Assembly (NCBI GenBank): GCA_016584305.1
Contig: JACEEZ010022944.1
Span: forward strand, 19,931-83,930
Length of the DNA: 64,000 nucleotides
Source of the DNA: Chionoecetes opilio
Taxonomy: Eukaryota > Arthropoda > Malacostraca > Decapoda > Majidae
Direction of reading: 5' to 3'
Notes under the pieces: model-generated
What the model was told of the DNA's origin: nothing
The model's database searches: none
The model's input: only the letters and a program-made list of their open reading frames with translations
Program-made: the position numbers and the translations under genes
In this document: one piece after another, positions 1 through 9,676 of the stretch
Position numbering within the stretch: position 1 is the first letter of the stretch
Layout: every line of letters starts with the position of its first letter

Positions 1-36
1 TGAGGCAGACTGATCCTGCCTGCTCCCGGCCCTCAT
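1..36 (-). CDS. Partial C2H2 zinc-finger gene (U0), 5' end only
   Basis: Read on the minus strand, an ATG at 36 opens a short frame ending in QDQSAS, matching the N-terminus MSGREQQDQSAS of the intact copies at 3683 and 32755. Small compensating indels alter residues 2-6. The gene runs off the left edge of the window, so no finger is visible. The sequence up to about 250 matches the 5' leader of U1 in reverse orientation, so U0 and U1 are head to head. Whether the rest of the gene is intact cannot be seen. Confidence 0.55.
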   Translation of the reverse strand, partial: MRAGSRQDQSAS

Positions 37-499
37 GCTGGCCCGGCCCCACAGCCTCCACCGCGCAACACTCGGGCCACCACACGCGGACGGCCGGGCC
101 TGCGGGAACGCTCGGGGATGCGCAGCGAGCCGGTCTTGACTGTGACCTCAGCACCTGCAACAGTGGTGGACAGTCCAGCACCAGAGAGCCACGCGCTGCC
201 CTGAACACGTCTGCTCCTGCCTGCGTGGCCCCACAACCCTGCTTCCATCCCCTGCCCTCACTCACACCCACTTGGCACAAAAGAGAAACTTGGCAGCAAA
301 AAATGACAAAAGACTGAGCAGAGAAGAGCAACTGTTTTTAGGTAGTATTAGATGCATGGCTGAGAAAATTAACACTAAAACCTCTGCTCTTGGGACTACT
401 TGGCCCAGGAGTGTCCCAGTTATGCAAGGTGCCGGAAATAATGGGGGGATTATAGAGGGGGGGAGAGCGTATATAACAAATAAATAATAAGAATAAATA

Positions 500-790
500 A
501 ATAAATAAATAAAAAAAAATCTAGTTCTGTTATATACATATTATTGCTATGGAAATTTCGCACCCTGAAAAAAAAAAATTCTAGGTGTATAGTATATTAG
601 CTAGGAAATTTTGACAAAAACAAAAAAAAAAAAAAAAAAAATTATAATAATTCTAGGTGTATATATTAGCTAGCAAATTTCGACCCCTAAAAATAAAAAA
701 AAAAAAAAAAAAAAAAAAATATATAAATTAGGTGTATATATTAGCTAGGACATTTTGACCCCTAAAAAAAAAAAAAAAAAAAAAAATTAT
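500..790. repeat. A-rich tandem repeat, about 70-bp unit
   Basis: About four units, each combining a long A run with a motif like TTCTAGGTGTATATTAGC and a GAAATTTCGACCCC-like stretch. The mirror-image T-rich array is at 2599-2935 in the other palindrome arm. Confidence 0.7.
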
Positions 791-1340
791 GAGGAGGTCT
801 GAACAGCGAGGCGAATACTTGAGGTTTTCCTGTATCAAGAAAAAGGAGTGAAGGAAAATGTTGTGAGGAAATATGTTGTACAAAACGGCATGGCAGTAAT
901 GTCCACGACCACAGATGTGATGATACCAAGCACCCTGGAACGCAGAGATTATTTATTAACTAACATGCCGAGGCGTGCTGTGTCTAAACAGACTCCATGC
1001 ACTGTCCTGTAGCCGACAAGCCACGGGAAATGGGTCAAAACTGCTAAAATACACGACTGTTTCGGCAAAAAGTATCAAAATATTACCCGATTTTATACGC
1101 CATGTTAGGAAAGATGTTCTTATTTTACCTTATTTTAGGGTTATTTAAAGGTTTATTTAGGTTGCCTGTATACCTGTAGCTGCCTAAGTGTCTACAGTTA
1201 CCTTGTGCACTGTCCTGTAGCCGTTAGTCCTGTAGAAATAGGTCAAAACGCTAAAATAACGGACTGTTTTGCTCGGCCGTCCGGTTTCTGGGTTCCAAAC
1301 CAAACAGCTGATTACAAAGTCCCTGCCAGCCACTTGCTCT

Positions 1341-1462
1341 CTCCCTTCCTCTCTTTATTCTCTCTCTCTCCCTTCCCTTCTCTCTTTCTTCCCTCTCTCT
1401 TCTCTCTCTCTCTCTCTTTTTCATCATTCCTTTCTTCTCTCTAGCTCTCTCTCTCATGCCTC
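1341..1462. repeat. CT-rich microsatellite
   Basis: Polypyrimidine tract of imperfect (CT)n. The matching GA tract at 1968-2070 is its palindrome partner. Confidence 0.85.
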
Positions 1463-2598
1463 TGTATGAAATAACTTGCAGCTACAAAGCATAAACAACG
1501 CTGACAGGGTAGATATACGTCATGATATAACTACTGTGTATTATCTTCAGTGGCACAGACACAGCAGTAGCTCGATGCTATCATTCCTTAATATGGCGCC
1601 TGGCGACATTACTGCAGGTGGCGACTTTACTGTTATCTACGGTAGTGATTTGCAACAAAAATGGCAAAAAAAACCACCACGGAACTCTACCACTAAGAGA
1701 GAGAGAGAGAGAGAGAGAAAGTGGTAGAGTTCCTTGGTGGTTTTTTTTGCCATTTTTGTTGCAAATCACTACCGTAGATAACAGTAAAGTCGCCACCTGC
1801 ACTAATGTCGCCAGGCGCCATATATAAGGAATGATAGCCTCACTACTGCTGTGTCTGTGCCACTGAAGATGATACACAGTAGTTTATATCATGACTGTAT
1901 AATCTACCCTGTTTCAGCGTTGTTTTATGCTTTGTAGCTGCAAGTATATGTCACTACAGAAGGCATGAGAGAGAGAGTAGAGAGAAAGGAATGATGAAAA
2001 AGAGAGAGAGAGAGAGAGGAAGAAAGAGAGAAGGGAAGGGAGAGAGAGAGAGAATAAAGAGAGAGCAAGTGGCTGGCAGAGGACTTTGTAATCAGCTGTT
2101 TGGTTTGGACCCAGAAACCGGACGGCGAGCAAAACAGTCCGTTATTTTAGCTGTTTTGACCTATTTCTACAGGACTAACGGCTACAGGACAGTGCACAAG
2201 GTAACTGTAGACACTTAGGCAGCTACAGGTATACAGGCAACCTAAATAAACCTTTAAATAACCCTAAAATAAGAACATTTTTCCTAACGGCGTGTAGAAT
2301 CGGGTAATATTTTGATACTTTTTGCCGAAACAGTCGTGTATTTTAGCAGTTTTGACCCATTTCCCGTGGCTTGTCGGCTACAGGACAGTGCATGGAGTCT
2401 GTTAGACACAGCACGCCTGGATGTTTAGTTAATAAATAATCTCTGCGTTCCAGGGTGCTTGGTATCATCACATCTGTGGTCGTGGACATTACTGCAATGC
2501 CGTTTTGTACAACATATTTCCTTACAACATTTTCCTTCACTCCTTTTTCTTGATACAGGAAAACCTCAAGTATTCGCCTCGCTGTTCAGACCTCTTCA

Positions 2599-2935
2599 TA
2601 ATTTTTTTTTTTTTTTTTTAGGGGTCGAAATTTCCTAGTTACATAATACACCTAGAATTATTATTAATTATTATTTTTTTTTTTTTTATGGGTCAAAACT
2701 TCCTAGCTAATATATACACCAAATTTTTTTTTTTTTTTTTAGGGGTCGAAATTTCCTACCTAGCTAATATATACACCTAGAATTATTATTATTAATTTTT
2801 TTTTTTTTTGAGTCAAAATTTCCTAGCTAATATACTATACACCTCGAATATTTTTTTTTTAGGGTGCGAAATTTCCTAGCTAATAATATTTATATACAAC
2901 TAGATTTTTTTTATTTATTTATTTATTTATTTATT
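2599..2935. repeat. T-rich tandem repeat, mirror of 500-790
   Basis: Four to five units with runs of T followed by AGGGGTCGAAATTTCCTAGC and a TATACACCTAGAATTA-like stretch. It is the reverse complement of the array at 500-790, with different homopolymer lengths. Confidence 0.7.
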
Positions 2936-3109
2936 ATTATTTATTTTTTATATAGCTCTCCCCCCCTCTATAATCCCCCCATTATTCGGCACCTTGCATT
3001 ACTGGGACCACTCCTGGGCCAAGTAGTCCCAAGAGCAGAGGTTTTAGTGTGTATAATTTTCTCAGCCATGCATCTAATACTACCTTAAAAAACATGTTGC
3101 TTTCTCTTC

Positions 3110-3420
3110 CTCCGTTCTTTGTTCATTTTTGTGCCTTAGTTCCTCTTTCCTTTCTTTGTCTTCTTGACGGCTGTTTTGCATCCACCTCCCTGTCATCATC
3201 CGTTGACCTCGGCCTAAAAGCTCTGGCCAGGATCTCCTGGGTTGCAGTCTGCCATTTCAATCTTAGTTTGATGGGTCTATCTCTTCCTTCTGCATAAGGT
3301 CCCAATCTTACTACTTCTTCCACTTCATCTTCAAGTCTTGTCTCTTCCTCCTCATCATTCAATTTCATCAACACGTCCTTTATTCCACCCATATAGTCCC
3401 AGTTATTCACCTCCCCTTTC
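3110..3420 (-). pseudogene. LINE ORF1-like fragment
   Basis: A minus-strand frame reads through an acidic run (NDEEEETRLEDEVEEVVRLG) and then RDRPIKLRLK and a basic C-terminal segment ending near 3123. The VRLG...RPIKL pattern resembles the nucleic-acid-binding segment of LINE ORF1-type proteins, but this is family memory rather than a search. The frame continues upstream into the antisense of the zinc-finger leader, so the coding identity is limited to this stretch. The left palindrome arm has only the distal end of this piece near 275-300. Confidence 0.45.
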
Positions 3421-3539
3421 AGGAGGAGGAGGAGGGAGAGGAGGCCTTGCCAAGTGTGGTGTGAGTGAGGCAGGAAGCAGGGTGTGGGCCCCGCAGGCAG
3501 GAGCAGAGTGTCAGGGCAGCGCGTGGCTCTCTGTGTGCT

Positions 3540-3617
3540 GACTGTCACCACTGTTGCAGGTGCTGAGGTCACAGTCCAAGACCCGGCTCGCTGCGGCATC
3601 CCCGAGGGTTCCCGCAG
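3540..3617 (+). promoter_or_regulatory. Candidate 3' splice sites upstream of U1
   Basis: CACTGTTGCAG/G ends at about 3560 and GGTTCCCGCAG/G ends at 3617. Homology between the two leader types of this family begins right after the second AG (GACCGGCCGTCG). In U5 the equivalent junction is CATCGTCAG followed by TCGACCGGCC. This suggests alternative upstream exons joined to one coding exon; it is inference without transcript data. Confidence 0.3.
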
Positions 3618-3682
3618 GACCGGCCGTCGCGTGTGGTGGCCCGAGTGTTGCTGCGGTGGAGGCTGTGGGGCCGGGCAGCAGC

Positions 3683-5128
3683 ATGAGTGGCCGGGAGCAG
3701 CAGGATCAGTCTGCCTCAGGGGTGGGGAGGCACAGGGCTGATGGCAAGAATCACCTGGAGGCAGGCAGCTCAGGCCACAAGGCACACACTGAGCTGAAGT
3801 GCCAGCAGTGTGACAAAACATTCAAATGCAAGAGTAAGCTTGAGCAACATTCCTTGACACACAGTGGTGTTAAGAATTATGAATGTTTAGAGTGTGGGAA
3901 AAGATTTGCTAGAAAGAGTTCCCTCACCACACACACCCTGACACACAGTGGTGTTAAGAATTATGAATGTTTAGAGTGTGGGAAAAGATTTACTACAAAG
4001 AGTGACCTCACCAAACACACCTTGACACACAGTGGTGTTAAGAATTATGAATGTTTAGAGTGTGGGAAAAGATTTACTACAAAGGGTGACCTCACCACAC
4101 ACACCCTGACACACAGTGGTGTTAAGAATTATGAATGTTTAAAGTGTGGGAAAAGATTTGCTACAATGGGTTCCCTCACCACACACACCCTGGCACAGAG
4201 TGGTGATAAGAATTATAAATGTTTAGAGTGTGGGAAAAGATTTACTACAAAGGGTAACCTCACCACACACACCCTGACACACAGTGGTGATAAGAATTAT
4301 AAATGTTTAGAGTGTGGGAAAAGATTTACTTCAAAATGTTCCCTCACCACACACACCCTGACACACAGTGGTGTTAAGAATTATAAATGTTTAGAGTGTG
4401 GGAAAAGATTTACTACAAAGGGTAACCTCACCACACACACCCTGACACACAGTGGTGTTAAGAATTATAAATGTTTAGAGTGTGGGAAAAGATTTACTAC
4501 AAAGAGTGACCTCACCAAACACACCCTGACACACAGTGGTGTTAAGAATTATAAATGTTTAGAGTGTGGGAAAAGATTTACTACAAAGAGTGACCTCACC
4601 AAACACACCCCGAGACACAGTGGTGTTAAGAATTATGAATGCCTAGAGTGTGGGAAAAGATTTACAACAATGGGTTCCCTCACCACACACACCCTGACAC
4701 ACAGTGGTGTTAAGAACCATGAATGCCTAGAGTGTGGGAAAAGATTTACTACAATGGGTTCCCTCACCACACACACCCTGACACACAGTGGTGTTAAGAA
4801 TTATGAATGCCTAGAGTGTGGGAAAAGATTTACTACAATGGGTTCCCTCACCACACACACCCTGGCACACAGTGGTGTTAAGAATTATGAATGCCTAGAG
4901 TGTGGGAAAAGATTTACTACAATGGGTTCCCTCACCACACACACCCTGACACACAGTGGTGTTAAGAACCATGAATGCCTAGAGTGTGGGAAAAGGTTTT
5001 ATACCACTAATGAACTCACCCAACACACCTTTAGACACACTGGCTTGCGGAAGTTCAAGTGTGATATTTGTAGCAAGTGTTTCAAGACTAAGCCTGAGAT
5101 TGCCAGGCACGTAAAGATCCACTTTTGA
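3683..5128 (+). CDS. C2H2 zinc-finger protein, 16 fingers (U1)
   Basis: Predicted 481-residue nuclear DNA-binding protein. I chose the ATG at 3683 (MSGREQQDQSAS) rather than the upstream ATG at 3554 because this start and its leader are shared with the other intact copy, while sequence further upstream differs. After a short Ser/Gly-rich N-terminus come 16 tandem C2H2 fingers (C-x2-C-x12-H-x3-H, period 28 residues). The last, FKCDICSKCF..., is distinct and conserved in all copies. Linkers are SGVKN or SGDKN, not the usual TGEKP. Finger 5 ends in Gln instead of the final His and may not bind zinc. Fingers 11-14 are nearly identical, so the array is recently duplicated or homogenised. Recognition positions -1,2,3,6 are mostly T,G,S/N/D,T or T,S,D,K. 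There is no KRAB, BTB, ZAD or SCAN domain. DNA target and role are unknown. Confidence 0.85.
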   Translation: MSGREQQDQSASGVGRHRADGKNHLEAGSSGHKAHTELKCQQCDKTFKCKSKLEQHSLTHSGVKNYECLECGKRFARKSSLTTHTLTHSGVKNYECLECGKRFTTKSDLTKHTLTHSGVKNYECLECGKRFTTKGDLTTHTLTHSGVKNYECLKCGKRFATMGSLTTHTLAQSGDKNYKCLECGKRFTTKGNLTTHTLTHSGDKNYKCLECGKRFTSKCSLTTHTLTHSGVKNYKCLECGKRFTTKGNLTTHTLTHSGVKNYKCLECGKRFTTKSDLTKHTLTHSGVKNYKCLECGKRFTTKSDLTKHTPRHSGVKNYECLECGKRFTTMGSLTTHTLTHSGVKNHECLECGKRFTTMGSLTTHTLTHSGVKNYECLECGKRFTTMGSLTTHTLAHSGVKNYECLECGKRFTTMGSLTTHTLTHSGVKNHECLECGKRFYTTNELTQHTFRHTGLRKFKCDICSKCFKTKPEIARHVKIHF

Positions 5129-5307
5129 GGTGGTGTGTTGTGTGGACAAGTGTGGTTGTACCCGTGCCTGTGGGAGTGTGTCCTGTGTGGCAATGGGTGG
5201 TGGTGGTGGGCAGTGTGTTACATGTGTGGTGGCAGCCGTGCCCTTGTGTTCTGTGAGGGAGTAATGGCCCCAGCAGTTGTTGGGTTGCCAGTGCAGGTGT
5301 GACTTTC

Positions 5308-5313
5308 AATAAA
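5308..5313 (+). promoter_or_regulatory. Polyadenylation signal AATAAA of U1
   Basis: AATAAA lies 180 bp after the stop codon, in a flank conserved among copies. The same signal is at 21258-21263 (U3) and 29739-29744 (U4). It is broken in U2. Confidence 0.55.
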
Positions 5314-5547
5314 TGTATCCAGGGTTTTAAAGGTTTCTCTGCTGATTGCCTTAAAAAACAGTCTTTCCACGCATAAGTTACACTCCTATTTCCTGCAGGT
5401 CACATATATGTACAACTATTCGCCGACCTACGACCTACGCAACATACGACTGTTCCACTTCACGACCGGCGGTAAATGCTGATAATTGCAGTTTTTAATT
5501 TTTTTATGCCTATAGCGCCTGTAGGCAGTGACTACTAAGGCCCGAAT

Positions 5548-5893
5548 GGTAGGCCCTGGAGGCACACTTGAGGGCTGTGATGGTAGGCCCTGGAGGCACA
5601 CTTGAGGGCTGTGATGGTTGGCCCTGGAGGCACACTTGAGGGCTGTGATGGCAGGCCCTGGAGGCACACTTGAGGGCTGTGATGGTAGGCCCTGGAGGCA
5701 CACTTGAGGGCTGTGATGGTAGGCCCTGGAGGCACACTTGAGGGCTGTGATGGCAGGCCCTGGAGGCACACTTGAGGGCTGTGATGGTTGGCCCTGGAGG
5801 CACACTTGAGGGCTGTGATGGCAGGCCCTGGAGGCACACTTGAGGGCTGTGATGGCAGGCCCTGGAGGCACACTTGAGGGCTGTGACGGTTGG
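5548..5893 (-). repeat. 34-bp minisatellite, about 10 copies
   Basis: The unit contains GGCCCTGGAGGCACACTTGA followed by GGGCTGTGATGGT and repeats every 34 bp with a few alternating variants (GGTA, GGTT, GGCA at the junction). Because 34 is not a multiple of 3 and the unit has no stop on this strand, all three minus-strand frames stay open with a shared 34-residue protein period. The long Pro/Ser-rich frames here are a by-product of that. Confidence 0.9.
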
Positions 5894-6645
5894 CCATCGC
5901 CCATGGTGGCAGGATTGTTATAGTGACGGCTGTGATTAGAGGCTCATGCCGCCCCCCTGTGTCCTCCGATGCACTCGCAATCCAAGGCAGAGTTAATGGG
6001 CAGCATGTGGGTGTTCTTAGGCCACGATAGGCGGTGCAGAAAGATTTTGGTTCTCAACGGGGATGGAACTCGGTGATACGATGGTTATAACAACTAGGTA
6101 GACGTGCAGCTTTCTCTGTACAGAAGACAGAAGTCAGAAACAGAAGTCTTAAGTGGAAAGCTACATACCCAGGAATGGCCTTACATTAAGAAGGACTCCA
6201 GCACATATACTTTGATAAATGTATTATTGCCGACCCTGACCACACTCCATACAAGAGGCCATTTTAGCTCTGGGCAGCAAAGCTTGACCTCCCTGATGAG
6301 CTTGAGCTTCAAGCTGTAGATGGAGTCGACCATGGTGGCCACCCTGATGGCACCCACAAGGACTGTGTTCACGCTGTCCTAGAAGTCTAGCTTGGCCACC
6401 TTAATGGCACCCATGAGGCAGCGAATGGCGTCCACACTTTCCGTGCTGCACTTACGCACACACACACACACATAGCTCTTCAATCGAGCTCTCCCCTATG
6501 CGGTTTCTGATCGTACCTCAGGAATGACCTCCAGGCCTTTCCTGGATAATGAACAACAAAAATGTTGATCAAATGTGACTGAAAGAGGATTATAATAGCA
6601 TTACACATTATTTTATCATTCTGCCTGTGCCACCACGGGCGAGGA

Positions 6646-7197
6646 CCAACCATCACAGCCCTCAAGTGTGCCTCCAGGGCCAACCATCACAGCCCTCAAG
6701 TGTGCCTCCAGGGCCTACGATCACAGCCCTCAAGTGTGCCTCCAGGGCCAACCATCACAGCCCTCAAGTGTGCCTCCAGGGCCAACCATCACAGCCCTCA
6801 AGTGTGCCTCCAGGGCCAACCATCACAGCCCTCAAGTGTGCCTCCAGGGCCTGCCATCACAGCCTTCAAGTGTGCCTCCAGGGCCAACCATCACAGCCCT
6901 CAAGTGTGCCTCCAGGGCCTGCCATCACAGCCCTCAAGTGTGCCTCCAGGGCCAACCATCACAGCCCTCAAGTGTGCCTCCAGGGCCTGCCATCACAGCC
7001 TTCAAGTGTGCCTCCAGGGCCAACCATCACAGCCCTCAAGTGTGCCTCCAGGGCCTGCCATCACAGCCCTCAAGTGTGCCTCCAGGGCCAACCATCACAG
7101 CCCTCAAGTGTGCCTCCAGGGCCAACCATCACAGCCCTCAAGTGTGCCTCCAGGGCCAACCATCACAGCCCTCAAGTGTGCCTCCAGGGCCTGCCAT
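6646..7197 (+). repeat. 34-bp minisatellite, about 16 copies, inverted relative to 5548
   Basis: Same unit as 5548-5893 in the opposite orientation. Both arrays end next to the same short sequence (CGGGCCTTAGTAG... and CTACTAAGGCCCG), giving a long inverted repeat with a 750-bp loop. Confidence 0.9.
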
Positions 7198-7471
7198 CCG
7201 GGCCTTAGTAGCCACTGCCTACAGGGGCTATAGGCACAAATGTAAAAAAACACTCTTATAGACCTGCGGACTTAGACCAGAACAATGCTGAGGACCGGTC
7301 GGGGGTCCCGATCACGGGCGTAAGTGGACCACTGGGTGTATATCACAGAAACCTTACTCTGTCTCTTCATCATTGGACAGCCGCAGGAAAAGTGATCACA
7401 CCTGAACAGTGTACATATGCGATTGTGTCTAATATATCAGTTTTTTTCAGATTTTTTACTAAATGGGTGGG

Positions 7472-7648
<177 letters not shown>

Positions 7649-7742
7649 GGCACACTCAAGCAGCCCCTTCAGTCTTGCGTTCTGCAGCACCAACACTGGA
7701 TCCAACACCCCCTGTTTGCAGACGTCCTCAAGAGTGACTTAA

Positions 7743-7945
7743 CCCCTTCACGCCCAGAGCTTTCCTGGGCTATAAAAAATGGTCTGTTGTTAGCTATAAA
7801 ATTACGAAAAGTAACTCAATATACCAAATTAGTTAGTCGACAAGGATACCAAACAGACCATATCTATAAAATATTGCTGATATTAATTAAAAATAATCTA
7901 ATAGTACCCAAAATACAATGGCAATTACGTTGTGGGCGTGAAGGG
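7743..7945. mobile_element. piggyBac-like MITE, 203 bp
   Basis: Flanked by TTAA on both sides (7739-7742 and 7946-7949), with terminal inverted repeats CCC(C)TTCACGCCCA. The interior is AT-rich and non-coding. A TTAA target and CCC-starting ends are typical of piggyBac-type non-autonomous elements. Related copies are at 17045, 23240, 39952, 40274, 48128 and 48435. Confidence 0.75.
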
Positions 7946-8097
7946 TTAAAGACACGACACGACTCTTGTATAGTCGTGGCAAAGGACAGATCCAGGTGTC
8001 AGAGAGACGTCAACTCAAGGTGTGGGGTTAGGTTAGGTTGGGTTAGGTAGGGGTAGCGCCATCACGGGGACTAAAGCTGAAGGCTGATCAAGGCGCT

Positions 8098-8455
8098 GAG
8101 CTGCCTTGCCGAGGTGGGGACGTTAGCTGGGAAGACAAATATACAAAGGAAGAACAGACAGCAACAGCCCTACTGGGCCAAACGAGGCTGTCCGTGTAAC
8201 TACTTTCTACCACTATAGTTTCTTCGTGTTAGAGATAAAAGAATAGCAAAGTTGAAGGCTCCTCCCCACCCACCTCTCCCTCCGGCCGAGACAGGCAGGA
8301 AAAAAAGTGAGAAAAATCCCCATGCAGTATAGAAAAAACTGCCATGGAATTTTATAGGCAAGATTGCAGGAGAGACAGACTGTAAACTAAAGCTAACGCT
8401 ACAAAAAAAAGAGTTTACGTCGGGCCGAAGTAATGGAGTTGGGCAATTGATCAAT
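8098..8455. other. Non-coding flank shared with 23580-23870
   Basis: No gene seen. The block beginning near AACAGACAGCAACAGCC is repeated in degraded form behind U3, so it belongs to the tandem unit. Confidence 0.5.
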
Positions 8456-8657
8456 CCATCATTGGGGGCAAACGCCGGGGCCGCGTCGCCTCGCCCACCC
8501 TACGACGCCACTCCCGGGGGTCACCACGCGCGAGTTGCCATGCAGGCTCCTTTCCCACCCATCACAGCATAGCAGACGCCCCCTCTCCACGGGAGTTTAC
8601 GATACAACCTGGAGATCGGTTCAGGGTAGCGGCCCTGCCGTATAGCCAAGGCCTGAC
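8456..8657. repeat. GC-rich interspersed repeat, first copy
   Basis: The stretch from ATCATTGGGGGCA through CCTACGACGCCACTCCCGGG to GCAGGCTCCTTTCCCA recurs at 54620-54870. Both copies are followed by a TACAACCYGATGG- or TACAACCTGGAG-like region. Family unknown. This copy is cut by the assembly gap. Confidence 0.6.
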
Positions 8658-9000
8658 NNNNNNNNNNNNNNNNNNNNNNNNNNNNNNNNNNNNNNNNNNN
8701 NNNNNNNNNNNNNNNNNNNNNNNNNNNNNNNNNNNNNNNNNNNNNNNNNNNNNNNNNNNNNNNNNNNNNNNNNNNNNNNNNNNNNNNNNNNNNNNNNNNN
8801 NNNNNNNNNNNNNNNNNNNNNNNNNNNNNNNNNNNNNNNNNNNNNNNNNNNNNNNNNNNNNNNNNNNNNNNNNNNNNNNNNNNNNNNNNNNNNNNNNNNN
8901 NNNNNNNNNNNNNNNNNNNNNNNNNNNNNNNNNNNNNNNNNNNNNNNNNNNNNNNNNNNNNNNNNNNNNNNNNNNNNNNNNNNNNNNNNNNNNNNNNNNN
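8658..9000. other. Assembly gap (343 N)
   Basis: Run of N. Equivalent junctions upstream of 18736 and 24535 suggest that about 1 kb or more of unit sequence (the 17440-18730-type block) may be missing or collapsed here. Confidence 0.99.
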
Positions 9001-9059
9001 AACAAAACCACCGCCCAATTGTGTAGGCAATTTCGGTCCTAGTGTAAAATTATACCGTT

Positions 9060-9668
9060 TTTTGGTTTATGGAACTGTCGCCGATAGGAACTCTCGCCGA
9101 AACACCAACCCAGAACTCTCGCCGACATTGGAACACTCGCCGACGTGTACATTTTCGGCGACAGTTCAACTTGTAATATATGAAATGGAATCTAACCTAA
9201 CCTAACTACACAACCTAGCCTAACTATTCAGGCTAGTGTTGGTATTTAATCCCTGAATGCAGAAACACGGGTACTGGGAACACTCGCCGACGTGATAAAT
9301 AGGAACACTCGTTACGTCGGCGAGTGTTCCTATCGGCGACAGTTCCAGGTACACGCTAGGTTTATGGAACTGTCGCCGAAACACCAATCCAGTACTCTCG
9401 CCGACGTGAAAAATAGGAACACTCGTCGATGTCGGCGAGTGTTCCTATCGGCGACAGTTCCAGGTACCCGCTAGGTTTATGGAACTGTCGCCGAAACACC
9501 AATCCAGTACTCTCGCCGACGTGAAAAATAGGAACACTCGTCGATGTCGGCGAGTGTTCCTATCGGCGACAGTTCCAGGTACACGCTAGGTTTATGGAAC
9601 TGTCGCCGAAACACCAATCCAGAACTCGCCGACGTGAAAAAATAAATAAAGACGGGTTTGTTGCGACA
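9060..9668. repeat. 115-bp satellite with internal dyads
   Basis: Units recur exactly 115 bp apart (TTTATGGAACTGTCGCCGA at 9361, 9476 and 9591), with more divergent units before them. Each unit holds two nested dyads: GGAACTGTCGCCGA pairs with TCGGCGACAGTTCC, and GGAACACTCG pairs with CGAGTGTTCC. Homologous arrays are at 18781-19245 and 24590-25290. Confidence 0.9.
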
Positions 9669-9676
9669 GTTCCCGG

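Larger units (their letters stand above)
1..1694. repeat. Left arm of large imperfect palindrome
   Basis: This arm is the reverse complement of 1720-3720. Matching landmarks in order are the zinc-finger leader (1-250 vs 3450-3720), the block around 340-470 (vs 2950-3090), the A-rich tandem block (500-790 vs 2600-2935), the block at 840-1010 (vs 2390-2560) and the CT tract (1341-1462 vs GA at 1968-2070). The arms differ by many small indels. The left arm lacks about 300 bp of LINE sequence present in the right arm near 3131-3440. Confidence 0.85.
1720..3720. repeat. Right arm of large imperfect palindrome
   Basis: Reverse complement of 1-1694. The two arms meet at a short GA run (1695-1719) flanked by GGAACTCTACCACT on the left and its complement on the right. 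This is the intergenic region of the divergent zinc-finger pair, and it contains no convincing gene of its own. Confidence 0.85.
5413..7336. mobile_element. 1.9-kb insertion with inverted minisatellite arms
   Basis: In U2 (about 16770) and U4 (about 29840) the zinc-finger 3' flank reads straight through from the CACATATATGTA-like stretch to AAACCTTACTCTG. In U1 the same flank is split by 1924 bp, bounded by a 4-bp TGTA duplication (5409-5412 and 7337-7340). U3 carries a degraded filled copy at about 21350-22950. The insert holds two inverted arrays of a 34-bp repeat and a spacer. The GCCTATAGCGC...GTAGGC motif at both array edges is shared with the SINE at 53918. No transposase frame is seen. 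Confidence 0.6.

Noticed and set aside
3554..3682. Upstream ATG of U1 adding 43 residues
   Set aside because: The extra stretch is leader sequence not shared as protein with U5; a splice-acceptor-like site lies inside it.
6627..7261. Pro/Ser-rich proteins of 177-197 residues
   Set aside because: All are frames of the 34-bp minisatellite; three overlapping frames give the same repeat peptide.
8521..9030. 149-169-residue frames on the minus strand
   Set aside because: Mostly N translated as X across the gap.
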